DNA of 6,437 nucleotides from JBBDYH01 sp040901795 (GTDB taxonomy: Bacteria > Planctomycetota > Planctomycetia > Pirellulales > JALHPA01): positions 1-6,437 of the forward strand of contig JBBDYH010000035.1 in NCBI GenBank assembly GCA_040901795.1, read 5' to 3'. The notes beneath the pieces were generated by a model that was not told the origin of the DNA, made no database searches, and saw only the letters and a list, made by a program, of their open reading frames with translations. Shown piece by piece: positions 1 through 6,336 of the stretch (the first letter of the stretch is position 1; the number at the start of each line of letters is the position of its first letter). The position numbers and the translations under genes were made by a program.

Positions 1-158
1 GACCCCCGGATGGCTACCCGAGAAAGGGTTTGGGCGCGACAACGCAACCGGCTCGTCCGACGGCTGTAAATACGAGGGGCTTCCAAGGCTGTCGAGCGGG
101 CGGGCGGTCTTGGAAGGCCGGCCTACGATCCCGGCACAAGCTGAAGCTTGAACTCCAA
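1..158. other. Intergenic region downstream of terC, repeat-bearing
   Basis: No coding region is supported here; open frames in this stretch are short or are antisense to terC. Positions 1-70 show nothing I can name. Positions 71-126 carry one copy of a GTAG-footed palindromic repeat, and 137-159 carry one copy of a GGAG-footed repeat that touches the terC stop codon. Both are listed separately. There is no hairpin followed by a T-run on the minus strand that would act as a canonical intrinsic terminator for terC, although the repeats could form RNA hairpins at the 3' end of the transcript. Confidence 0.6.
71..126 (-). repeat. GTAG-footed palindromic repeat, copy 1 (REP-like)
   Basis: Read on the minus strand from 126, this 56-nt stretch starts GTAGG and aligns with positions 1447-1504 read on the plus strand. 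About 42 of 56 positions match, with one 2-nt gap. The best block is TCGAC, one mismatch, then GCCTTGGAAG. It contains opposed GGCTTCCAAG-like and CTTGGAAGGCC-like arms (about 79-88 and 109-119), so it can fold as a hairpin. It lies downstream of terC in inverted orientation to copy 2, which lies upstream. A GTAG foot followed by an imperfect palindrome is typical of RAYT-associated REP elements; membership in such a family is inferred. Confidence 0.6.
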
Positions 159-159
159 C
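137..159 (-). repeat. GGAG-footed short palindromic repeat, copy A
   Basis: On the minus strand this reads GTTGGAG, then TTCAAGCT, TC, AGCTTG. CAAGCT and AGCTTG are exact reverse complements and form a 6-bp stem with a 2-nt loop. Positions 137-157 are the exact reverse complement of 6245-6265, and 137-159 match 6276-6298 with one mismatch. The first G of the unit (159) is also the last base of the terC TAG stop codon, so the repeat abuts the coding region exactly. Short extragenic palindromes with a GGAG foot are known as one class of REP; this assignment is inferred from the pattern. Confidence 0.75.
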
Positions 160-1262
160 TAAACCGATTCGTGCTCTTTCGACTCGTTCGGCAACTCGGC
201 GGGCGGCTCGCCGCGTTGCTCAAGCGGCGATTCGGGTTCGGCGCCGCCCAATCGCTGTTCCCGTCGCTGGGCAATGATCGACGCCACGATCGAGGCGCCG
301 AGCAACGTCACGATGACCACCAGATTCACCCACCCAGGCACGAGATGCTCGACATGCGGCTCGACGTCGGGATGAGCCGGGTCGGGGACTGGCAGGAAGC
401 GATCAATGCCCGTGATCCGCGCGAACATTTCGGTATGGACGGTGAACTCGGCAATCATCTTCGCCCCCACGTAGACCAGGACCGCGCTCAGGCCGTAGTT
501 GAGATAGCGAAACATGTCCATCACGCCGGCCAGCAGGAAGTACAACGCCCGCAGACCCATGATAGCGAAGATGTTCGACGTGAAGACGATGAACGGCACC
601 TGGGTGATGGCGAAGATGGCCGGCACGCTATCGACCGCGAAGACGACGTCGGTGCTCTCCACGACCAACAGCACCAGGAATAGCGGCGTAATGCAGCGCT
701 TGCCGTTCTCGATGACGAAGAAATTGTCTCCGTGTGGCTCCTTGGCGACGCGGAACAGCCGCTTGCCGATCCGCATCAGAATGTTGTTTTCAGGGTGGAC
801 TTCTTCGTCTCCCTTGAGCGAGAGTTTGACGCCGGTGTAGACCAGGAATCCCCCGAAGACGACCATCATCCATTTGAAATTGGCAATCAGAGCGGCGCCC
901 ACCAGCACGAACGTGAGCCGCATAAAGATCGCGCCCAGGATGCCCCAGAAGAGTACGCGATACTGATACTTGAGCGGGACGCGGAAATAGCTGAAGATCA
1001 CCGCGAAGACGAACACGTTGTCCATCGACAGCGACCACTCGATCAGGTAGCCGTTGAGGAAGTCGATGGCGTGTTGGCCGCCCCACTGATACCAAATCAG
1101 GCCATTGAACACGAGCGCCAGCGAGCACCAAAAGCACGTCCAGAACGCACTTTCACGCAGGCTCGGCTCATGCGACTGGCGGTGAAACACCGTCAAGTCG
1201 AGCGTGAGCATGACCGTCACGAAAACGCCAAAGGCAATCCAGTGCCAGAGTTCGACATCCAA
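159..1262 (-). CDS. TerC/Alx-family integral membrane protein (probable metal transporter)
   Basis: This 367-residue protein is a TerC-family (PF03741) membrane protein, closest in layout to E. coli Alx, a Mn-linked exporter of 321 residues. About nine membrane segments are visible, starting near residue 5 and ending near 331. Two family signatures are intact: SMDNV (residues 79-83, with D81 and N82) and ESTDVVFAVDSVPAI (202-216, with D205 and D211), the acidic intramembrane residues thought to handle the metal ion. The region between residues 180 and 250 reads very much like Alx. The start is TTG at 1262, supported by AAGAGG seven bases upstream and by alignment with the Alx N terminus; the first ATG codon is only at residue 18, inside membrane segment 1. 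Unlike Alx, the loop before the last segment (about 274-310) is long and holds a His/acid-rich stretch, HPDVEPHVEH (297-306). The tail (332-367) is polar, rich in Pro and Glu. It is transcribed divergently from the TPR operon. Transport substrate is inferred from the family, not shown here. Confidence 0.93.
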   Translation of the reverse strand: MDVELWHWIAFGVFVTVMLTLDLTVFHRQSHEPSLRESAFWTCFWCSLALVFNGLIWYQWGGQHAIDFLNGYLIEWSLSMDNVFVFAVIFSYFRVPLKYQYRVLFWGILGAIFMRLTFVLVGAALIANFKWMMVVFGGFLVYTGVKLSLKGDEEVHPENNILMRIGKRLFRVAKEPHGDNFFVIENGKRCITPLFLVLLVVESTDVVFAVDSVPAIFAITQVPFIVFTSNIFAIMGLRALYFLLAGVMDMFRYLNYGLSAVLVYVGAKMIAEFTVHTEMFARITGIDRFLPVPDPAHPDVEPHVEHLVPGWVNLVVIVTLLGASIVASIIAQRREQRLGGAEPESPLEQRGEPPAELPNESKEHESV

Positions 1263-1269
1263 GGCGGGG

Positions 1270-1275
1270 CCTCTT
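1270..1275 (-). promoter_or_regulatory. Ribosome binding site deciding the TTG start of terC
   Basis: On the minus strand this reads AAGAGG, seven bases before the TTG at 1262-1260. It matches the Shine-Dalgarno core closely at a normal spacing, which favours TTG at 1262 over the internal ATG at codon 18. Confidence 0.65.
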
Positions 1276-1342
1276 GGGCAGGTGACGGTTTAATCTGGCG
1301 AAGCAAGGCGACGACGGAAGCGGCCGAGCGGGGTCGCTGGCA

Positions 1343-1371
1343 ATCATAGCGCTTGCCCGGCGAATCAGCAA
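1343..1371 (-). promoter_or_regulatory. Candidate sigma-70-type promoter for terC
   Basis: On the minus strand, TTGCTG (1371-1366) is followed after exactly 17 bases by TATGAT (1348-1343), a five-of-six match to the -10 consensus; the -35 box keeps only TTG. Transcription would start near 1336 and give a leader of roughly 70 nt. The case rests on the -10 box and the ideal spacing. Confidence 0.35.
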
Positions 1372-1446
1372 CCCGCCGGTTAGCCGGCTCGCTCCCTTTC
1401 ATCCCGGCCTCAGGAGGGGTACAGTAAACTGGACGGCGAACTGCGA

Positions 1447-1505
1447 GTAGGACGGTCTGCCGAGGCCGTCCTCGGCGTCTCGACGGCCTTGGAAGGCCGT
1501 TGTAC
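1447..1505 (+). repeat. GTAG-footed palindromic repeat, copy 2 (REP-like)
   Basis: This is a 59-nt imperfect palindrome with 24-nt arms (1447-1470 and 1482-1505; 19 of 24 positions pair) around an 11-nt spacer, starting GTAG and ending GTAC. It contains two perfect smaller hairpins: CCGAGG-CCGT-CCTCGG (1460-1475) and ACGGCCTT-GG-AAGGCCGT (1483-1500). It aligns with 126-71 on the opposite strand at about 75 percent identity. It lies about 55 nt upstream of the TPR gene and so probably falls in that gene's promoter or leader. The GTAG foot and hairpin fit RAYT-type REP sequences; no transposase gene is in the window. Confidence 0.7.
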
Positions 1506-1550
1506 ATGGTCGTAGGTGTAGGCCGTCGTACTCGGTCGAACAGGGTCAAA

Positions 1551-1556
1551 GAGGTG
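1551..1556 (+). promoter_or_regulatory. Ribosome binding site of the TPR gene
   Basis: GAGGTG, preceded by AAA, lies four bases before the ATG at 1561. It is a strong Shine-Dalgarno match and fixes the start just ahead of a clear signal peptide. Confidence 0.7.
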
Positions 1557-1560
1557 GGCC

Positions 1561-4500
1561 ATGAAAGCTTGTTCTTGGTGCGCATGCGCGGCTGCGGCAG
1601 GCTTGTGGTGCGCGCTTGGGTCTGCGGCGATTGCGCAAAATCAACCGGCGAAAGGGGCGAGCAAAGAGCCGCAGCGCGCGGCGGGCGCAAAGATTCCGCC
1701 AAGTCGGTCCGATGAGGGCCGGCAATCGTCCGAAGCGGCGATCGTTCAATACCGCGCGGCCGTTGCTTTCCACAACCGCCAACAATACGACTTCGCCGTC
1801 GAGGAATGGGAACGATTCCTCGCGAAGTTCCCCGACGACCCTTTGGCCGCGAAGGCCCAGCACTACGCGGGCGTTTGCTACCTGCAGCTCAAAAAAACAG
1901 ACCAGGCGGTCGCCGCGTTTGAGCGCGCGATCGCCAAGTACGCCGACTTTGAGCTGCGCGACGCCGCGTATCTGAACCTGGGCATGGCCTATTATGCCGC
2001 GGCGCAGGCCGGCAAGCCGGACTTGCACGACCAGGCGGCCGCGACATTTGCGGCGCTCGTATCAAAGTTCCCTCAGAGCGAGCAGGTCCCGCAAGCGTTG
2101 TTCTTTCGCGGCGAGGCGCTGTACGCCCGCAATAACAAGAAAGAGGCGGTAACAAGCTACCGCGAGTTGATTGAGAAACACACCAAGGACCAGCAGCGGC
2201 CTCAGGCGCTCTATGCGCTGGGCGTGACGTTGCAGGAGCTCAACCGCGATGCGGAAGCGGGCGCCGCCTACGACCGCTTTATGCGCGATTATCCGAAGCA
2301 CGCGCTGGCGACCGAGGTGATGATGCGCGAGGCCGACACGCTGTTGGCGGCCAAGGAATATGCACGCGCCGAAAAGCAGTTTGCGACGGTGGCGAGGACT
2401 CCGCGGTTTGCTATGGCGGATTACGCAACACTGCGTCAGGCGCTGGCGCTGTACGAGCAAAAGAAATATGCCGAGGCGGCCAACGTCTACGCCGCCCTGG
2501 TGAAGGCGTTTCCCAAATCGCAGTACGTGGCCGCGGCGACGCTTTCCGCCGGCAATTGCTTTTATCTGGCGAACATGCAGAAGGAAGCCCGCACCTGGCT
2601 GGGACAGGTGGTTGCGGCCGGCGGCGAAGACGCTTTTGAAGCGGCGCACTGGATGGCGCGGAGCTTTCTCAAAGATAACCAGCCGGCCGAAGCGCTCAAA
2701 ACGGTCGGCCAGGTGCTGCCGCGTGCGGGGAAGTCGCCGCAGCTTGCGCTATTGAAGACCGATCAGGCCGACGCACTGTACGAGATTCCCCAGCGGCGAA
2801 TCGAGGCGGTAGCTGTTTACGCCGATGTCGCGCGCAGCCATCCGGAAAGTCCCACCGCGCCACAAGCAGGCTACATGGCGGCGTACGCCGCGCTGCAGGT
2901 TCGCGACTTCAAGGCGGCCCGACAATACGCGGAAGCGTTCCTCAAGTCGCACCAGGGCCATTCGCTGACGGCCGACGTCCAGTTTGTTTTGGCGGAGAGT
3001 CTGATCCAGCTTGACGAACCGGCGGCGGCGGGGACTCTTTACGCGGAGTTGCTCGACCGCCATCCCGACCATGCCGACGCCGAGCAATGGCGCGTCCGCC
3101 GGGCGCTGGCTCTATCGTTCGATCAAAAGCACGAGGCGGTGGTCGAATACTTGCGACCAATCGTCGCGAAGCTCCGCCGTCCCGACTTGATGGCCGAAGC
3201 ACAATTCCTTCTCGGGGGTAGTCTGTTTGAGCTGAAACGATACGCCGAAGCGCGTGAAGCGTTCGAAACGTCGATCAAGGCGCAGCCCAAGTGGCGGCAG
3301 GCTGACGAGGCGTTGCTGGGCCTGTCGCGAACCCAGCGTGCCTTGGGCGACGTCCCGGCGGCGAAGGCGGCGATCCAGCGGCTGATGGCCGAGTTTCCCA
3401 CGAGCAACGTCCTCGATCGGGCCCATTTTCGTCTGGGCGAATATCACTTCGCTGCCGGCGAATACCAGGAAGCGGCCCGCGAGCACGCCTGGGTGATCGA
3501 AAAGACTCCGCAGAGCCCGCTGGCGCCGCATGCGCTCTACGGGCTCGGCTGGTCACAGCTTAACGACCAAAAGGCCGACGCGGCCGCCAAGGTTTTCAGC
3601 CGACTGATCGGCGAGTTTAAAGATCATCCGCTGGCGGCCAAGGCGCTTAGCGGCCGGGCTAGCGCACGGCTGCAGACGAAGGACTACACCGGCGCGACCG
3701 CCGATGTCAGCGCCTTCCTGCGGGGAGAAAAGGACGTCGGCGAGACGGCCGATGCGCTGTTTATCCTGGGGCTGGCCCAGGTTGGCGAAAAGAAACATGA
3801 TGCGGCGATCAAGACCTTCCAGTCGATCGTCAAAGATTACCCGCAATACAGCGGGAGCGACAAAGTGTTGTTCGAATTGGCCTGGGCGCACAAATCGAAG
3901 GGCAACGAAGCCGAAGCGGTCGGTCACTTCGTCCGGCTTGCCGAGCGACATTCCGACAGTCCGCTCGCGGCGGAGAGCAGCTATCACGTCGGCGAACACT
4001 TCTATCATCAGAAGAAGGACTATGTCCAAGCGGCGAAGGCTTACCAGGCCGCCTTAAAAGATGGAGGGAAGTCGGAGCTCGGCGAGAAAGCCCGGCACAA
4101 GCTCGCTTGGGCGCGCTATCAGCAAGGCGAATTCGCCGCCGCCGAGAAGGCTTTTGCCCAGCAACTTGCGGATTACCCGCGGGGGGCGCTGGCAGCCGAC
4201 GCAGCGTACATGAACGCCGAGAGTCTTTTCAAACAGGAGAACTACGAGAGCGCCTACGCCGCGTTTGTGCGGGCGTTTGCGATGAAGCCATCGTCTGAAG
4301 AGTTCGTGACGCTTGGGTTTTTGCACGCCGGCCAATCGGCCGCTCAGCTTAAGAAGTGGGACGAGAGTCTGCGGCACTTGCAAGAGCTGACGGCCAAACG
4401 TCCACAATCCCCCCACGTGCCCGAGGCGCTCTACGAACAGGGCTGGGCCAAGCAGAATCAGCGAAAGTTCGCCGAAGCCCTCAAGCTCTACGAAGCGGCC

Positions 4501-4818
4501 GCCGAAAAGGCGCCGGCGCGCGAGGTCGGGGCGCGGGCGCGTTTCATGGCGGGTGAGGTCCATTTCGAACAAGGCAACCACAAAGACGCGGTGCGGAACT
4601 TCTTCCAGGTGGCATATGGTTTCAGCGAAACCGGCGCACCGGAAGCGATTCGCGCCTGGCAGGCCAGCGCGCTGTATGAATCTGGCCGCTGCTTCGAAGT
4701 GCTCAAGAACGTCGACCAGGCGAAGAAGCTCTATGCGGAACTGTTGGAAAAGTATCCCAGCAGCGACAAAGCGGATTTGGCGAAGCGCCGCCTGGCCGAA
4801 TTAGAGAAGACAGGGTGA
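1561..4818 (+). CDS. Large exported TPR-repeat protein, first gene of an ExbB-ExbD operon
   Basis: This 1085-residue protein begins with a signal peptide: Lys2, a hydrophobic core rich in Ala and Cys, and a likely cleavage after AIA at residue 25. A short polar linker (26-58) follows. From about residue 59 to 1069 it consists of helical TPR-type units. I count 27 units of about 35-38 residues plus a partial C-terminal one, each with the pattern A-x-Y-x-L-G near the first helix, E/D-A-A/V-x-x-F/Y in the second, and a closing F/Y-P-x-S before the next. Units 3 and 27 carry short insertions (the first at about 146-158). No enzymatic domain, membrane anchor or lipobox is visible. The fold implies a long solenoid scaffold binding proteins outside the inner membrane. 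It resembles a hugely expanded relative of the TPR protein CpoB/YbgF of the Tol-Pal system, but orthology is not shown. Its stop is 7 nt from exbB, so the two are co-transcribed and probably translationally coupled. The exact role is unknown. Confidence 0.88.
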   Translation: MKACSWCACAAAAGLWCALGSAAIAQNQPAKGASKEPQRAAGAKIPPSRSDEGRQSSEAAIVQYRAAVAFHNRQQYDFAVEEWERFLAKFPDDPLAAKAQHYAGVCYLQLKKTDQAVAAFERAIAKYADFELRDAAYLNLGMAYYAAAQAGKPDLHDQAAATFAALVSKFPQSEQVPQALFFRGEALYARNNKKEAVTSYRELIEKHTKDQQRPQALYALGVTLQELNRDAEAGAAYDRFMRDYPKHALATEVMMREADTLLAAKEYARAEKQFATVARTPRFAMADYATLRQALALYEQKKYAEAANVYAALVKAFPKSQYVAAATLSAGNCFYLANMQKEARTWLGQVVAAGGEDAFEAAHWMARSFLKDNQPAEALKTVGQVLPRAGKSPQLALLKTDQADALYEIPQRRIEAVAVYADVARSHPESPTAPQAGYMAAYAALQVRDFKAARQYAEAFLKSHQGHSLTADVQFVLAESLIQLDEPAAAGTLYAELLDRHPDHADAEQWRVRRALALSFDQKHEAVVEYLRPIVAKLRRPDLMAEAQFLLGGSLFELKRYAEAREAFETSIKAQPKWRQADEALLGLSRTQRALGDVPAAKAAIQRLMAEFPTSNVLDRAHFRLGEYHFAAGEYQEAAREHAWVIEKTPQSPLAPHALYGLGWSQLNDQKADAAAKVFSRLIGEFKDHPLAAKALSGRASARLQTKDYTGATADVSAFLRGEKDVGETADALFILGLAQVGEKKHDAAIKTFQSIVKDYPQYSGSDKVLFELAWAHKSKGNEAEAVGHFVRLAERHSDSPLAAESSYHVGEHFYHQKKDYVQAAKAYQAALKDGGKSELGEKARHKLAWARYQQGEFAAAEKAFAQQLADYPRGALAADAAYMNAESLFKQENYESAYAAFVRAFAMKPSSEEFVTLGFLHAGQSAAQLKKWDESLRHLQELTAKRPQSPHVPEALYEQGWAKQNQRKFAEALKLYEAAAEKAPAREVGARARFMAGEVHFEQGNHKDAVRNFFQVAYGFSETGAPEAIRAWQASALYESGRCFEVLKNVDQAKKLYAELLEKYPSSDKADLAKRRLAELEKTG
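4813..4818 (+). promoter_or_regulatory. Ribosome binding site of exbB overlapping the TPR stop codon
   Basis: GGGTGA includes the TGA stop of the TPR gene and lies seven bases before the exbB ATG at 4826. Its GGTGA core can pair with the anti-Shine-Dalgarno. This layout suits translational coupling between the two genes. Confidence 0.45.
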
Positions 4819-4825
4819 ACTACTG

Positions 4826-5773
4826 ATGAAAACCGTCGATTTGAAACCGGTCAGGCGCGCCACGCGTTGGCTCGGCGCTATTGCCGCGTTGTTGTTGGTG
4901 CTGGGGATTCATTTTTGCCTTGAAAGCGAACACCTCGCGGCGCAAACATCCGATGACGCGGCGCGCAAGGCTGAGGAAGCGCTTCGTCCTGCGCCGGCCA
5001 ACACGGGCGCTGGCGCCAATACCACGCAGGCGGCCGACGATGGGCTGTCCGATATGAGCCTGTTGGAGTTGTATGTGGCGGGCGGCGTGTTCATGATCCC
5101 GATCACGGTGCTGTCGCTCATCGCGCTGGCATTTGCCGTGGAAAGGACGTTCGCGCTACGGCGCAGCAGGGTCTTGCCGCCGGATTTGGTCGAAGGATTT
5201 GGCGAGATGGCGGCCGCAGGCGGCTTTGACCCGCGCAAAGCCTACCGGCTGTGCCAGCAGCATCCGTCACCGGCGGCCAACGTGATCCGCGCTATGCTCT
5301 TGAAGGTGGGGCGTCCCCATGCCGAAGTCGAGCAAGCTGTCTCCGAAGCCAGCGATCGGGAGGCGACTAAGCTTTATTCCAACGTTCGGCCCATCGCCCT
5401 GACCGTGACCATTGCCCCCTTGCTGGGATTGCTGGGGACGGTGCAGGGGATGATCATGGCCTTTCATCAAACCGCGTTCGCCGCGGTGGGAGTGAACAAG
5501 GCGCAAGCGCTGGCGGCGGGGATTTATACGGCGCTGGTGACCACGTTCGCCGGTCTGACGGTCGCCATCCCGGCGGCCTGCCTGGTGCATTTCCTCGAAG
5601 GAAGGATTCTGGGGCGGTTCCGCGAGATCGACGAGTTGCTGTTCAACCTCTTGCCGCAGGTGGAGCGCTACGAAGGCACGTTGCGTGTCAGCCGACAGCA
5701 ACTGGTTGAGGCGAGCCATGGCAGTGATGCGCCAACCATTGCCACGGTGGCGCCAGCGGCTGCGACGAACTGA
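4826..5773 (+). CDS. exbB: ExbB/TolQ/MotA-family proton-channel protein
   Basis: This 315-residue protein is an ExbB/TolQ-type inner-membrane protein (MotA_TolQ_ExbB family, PF01618) that forms the pentameric channel around ExbD and uses proton flow to drive envelope work. An N-terminal hydrophobic segment (15-32) acts as a signal peptide or anchor and is followed by a low-complexity Ala-rich linker (40-75). Three membrane helices typical of the family come next: about 84-105, 188-212 and 230-256. The signature APLLGLLGTVQGM (197-209) is intact. T205 and T240 align with channel threonines T148 and T181 of E. coli ExbB, whereas the glutamate at E. coli 176 corresponds to T235 here. The cytoplasmic part lies between helices 1 and 2 (106-187). 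It is longer than E. coli ExbB (244 residues) because of the N-terminal extension and an Ala/Thr-rich tail. It lies between the TPR gene and exbD in one operon. It could equally be called TolQ-like, as nothing here separates TonB from Tol function. Confidence 0.93.
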   Translation: MKTVDLKPVRRATRWLGAIAALLLVLGIHFCLESEHLAAQTSDDAARKAEEALRPAPANTGAGANTTQAADDGLSDMSLLELYVAGGVFMIPITVLSLIALAFAVERTFALRRSRVLPPDLVEGFGEMAAAGGFDPRKAYRLCQQHPSPAANVIRAMLLKVGRPHAEVEQAVSEASDREATKLYSNVRPIALTVTIAPLLGLLGTVQGMIMAFHQTAFAAVGVNKAQALAAGIYTALVTTFAGLTVAIPAACLVHFLEGRILGRFREIDELLFNLLPQVERYEGTLRVSRQQLVEASHGSDAPTIATVAPAAATN

Positions 5774-5793
5774 CACTCCGCATTGAAAGCACT

Positions 5794-6210
5794 ATGCCCG
5801 CCAAGATTAAAAAAGGCGCCGTTGGCTCGATCGACATGACGCCGATGATCGACGTTGTGTTCCAACTGATGATTTTCTTTTTGGTCGCGACCAGGCTGGA
5901 TGAGGCGGAGCGAGAGTTCCCCGTATCCTTGCCTACGGCCAGTGAAGCCAAACCGTTCACGTCAAAGCCGACCGAACTGTTCATCAATATCGACCGTACG
6001 GGGCGGTATTTTGTCCAGGGCCGCTTCATTACGGTTGAAGAGCTGGAGGACCTGCTTCGTCAGTCCGCGGCCAACAATCCCACACAAACAGTCCGCATCC
6101 GCGGTGATGAGGAGTCTCATTTGAGGTACCTTGTCGCGGCGATCAACGCTACGGTGAAAGCGGGCATCCGCGACTACCGCATCGACACCGCGATCCCCGA
6201 AGGAGGATAG
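5794..6210 (+). CDS. exbD: ExbD/TolR-family biopolymer transport protein
   Basis: This 138-residue protein has the usual ExbD/TolR length and layout (PF02472). A short basic cytoplasmic N terminus (1-13) leads into one membrane helix (about 15-33) opening with DMTPMIDVVFQLMIFFL (14-30). Within it, D20 is the conserved proton-carrying aspartate that matches D25 of E. coli ExbD. The rest (34-138) is the periplasmic domain, with the family pattern of a beta strand around ELFINIDRTG (61-70), the helix EELEDLLRQ (82-90), a strand VRIRGD (100-105) and AGIRDYRI (123-130). Together with ExbB it should form the proton-driven motor. The gap to exbB is 20 nt; only a weak GAAAG (5785-5789) precedes the ATG, so translation may depend on the upstream gene. 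The last codons overlap a perfect Shine-Dalgarno with no start codon after it (see separate entry). Confidence 0.94.
   Translation: MPAKIKKGAVGSIDMTPMIDVVFQLMIFFLVATRLDEAEREFPVSLPTASEAKPFTSKPTELFINIDRTGRYFVQGRFITVEELEDLLRQSAANNPTQTVRIRGDEESHLRYLVAAINATVKAGIRDYRIDTAIPEGG
6200..6206 (+). promoter_or_regulatory. Orphan Shine-Dalgarno at the end of exbD
   Basis: AAGGAGG is a perfect Shine-Dalgarno match ending four bases before the end of exbD. No ATG, GTG or TTG lies within the next 15 bases. The next plausible start is at 6337. It may be the relic of a tightly spaced operon junction, or simply coding for the Glu-Gly-Gly end of ExbD. Confidence 0.4.
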
Positions 6211-6243
6211 CTCCGTCATATCTCACGGCTGGGCTGAACCCGA

Positions 6244-6298
6244 CTGGAGTTCAAGCTTCAGCTTGCTCCGGCGAACAAGCTAAAGCTTGAACTCCAAC
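6244..6298. repeat. Inverted pair of GGAG-footed palindromic repeats (BIME-like)
   Basis: Two units of the repeat seen at 137-159 face each other. The left unit (6244-6265) has GGAG at 6246-6249 and stem CAAGCT/AGCTTG. The right unit (6276-6298) is the same on the opposite strand. Positions 6245-6265 pair with 6276-6296 at 20 of 21 positions around a 10-nt loop, so the pair can form one long hairpin, while each unit can also form its own 6-bp hairpin. It lies between exbD and the next gene. No T-run follows, so it is not a standard terminator, but it could shape mRNA stability or read-through. Confidence 0.85.
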
Positions 6299-6303
6299 AA
6301 AGC

Positions 6304-6331
6304 CTGAACCCCGAACCCTGAACCCCGAACC
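6304..6331 (+). repeat. Heptanucleotide tandem repeat, four copies
   Basis: The units are CTGAACC, CCGAACC, CTGAACC and CCGAACC, giving two exact copies of a 14-nt period, followed by CT. The array ends five bases before the ATG at 6337 and fills the place where a Shine-Dalgarno would normally be. Confidence 0.85.
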
Positions 6332-6336
6332 CTCTC

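Larger units (their letters stand above)
1263..1560. other. Divergent intergenic region between terC and the TPR operon
   Basis: This 298-nt spacer separates two divergent genes and should hold both promoters. The left part contains the candidate terC promoter and a small hairpin, GCCGG-TTAG-CCGGC, at 1375-1388. For the rightward operon I see only a weak -10-like TACAGT at 1420-1425, preceded by a Shine-Dalgarno-like AGGAGGGG (1412-1419) that leads to no start codon. Positions 1447-1505 are a palindromic repeat. The stretch 1512-1531 again holds two GTAGG words and ends in GTAC, and may be a decayed fragment of the same element. No small ORF is convincing. Confidence 0.5.

Noticed and set aside
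30..1349. Long open frames on the plus strand across the terC gene (30-683, 514-840, 732-1349)
   Set aside because: They are antisense to a protein with clear TerC family motifs, have Arg/His/Asp-rich composition typical of shadow frames in GC-rich DNA, and show no recognisable domain.
1263..1560. A yybP-ykoY manganese riboswitch upstream of terC, as found before E. coli alx
   Set aside because: I could not find its conserved core on the minus strand, and the candidate promoter leaves only about 70 nt of leader. A covariance-model search of this spacer would settle it.
1738..4767. Tandem DNA repeats or recent internal duplication in the TPR gene
   Set aside because: The protein units share only the TPR consensus. 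I saw no long identical DNA blocks between units, so the repeats are old.
6244..6310. Intrinsic transcription terminator after exbD
   Set aside because: The hairpin is long and strong, but neither strand has a T-run after it, and near-identical units occur elsewhere, so it is better explained as a repeat pair.
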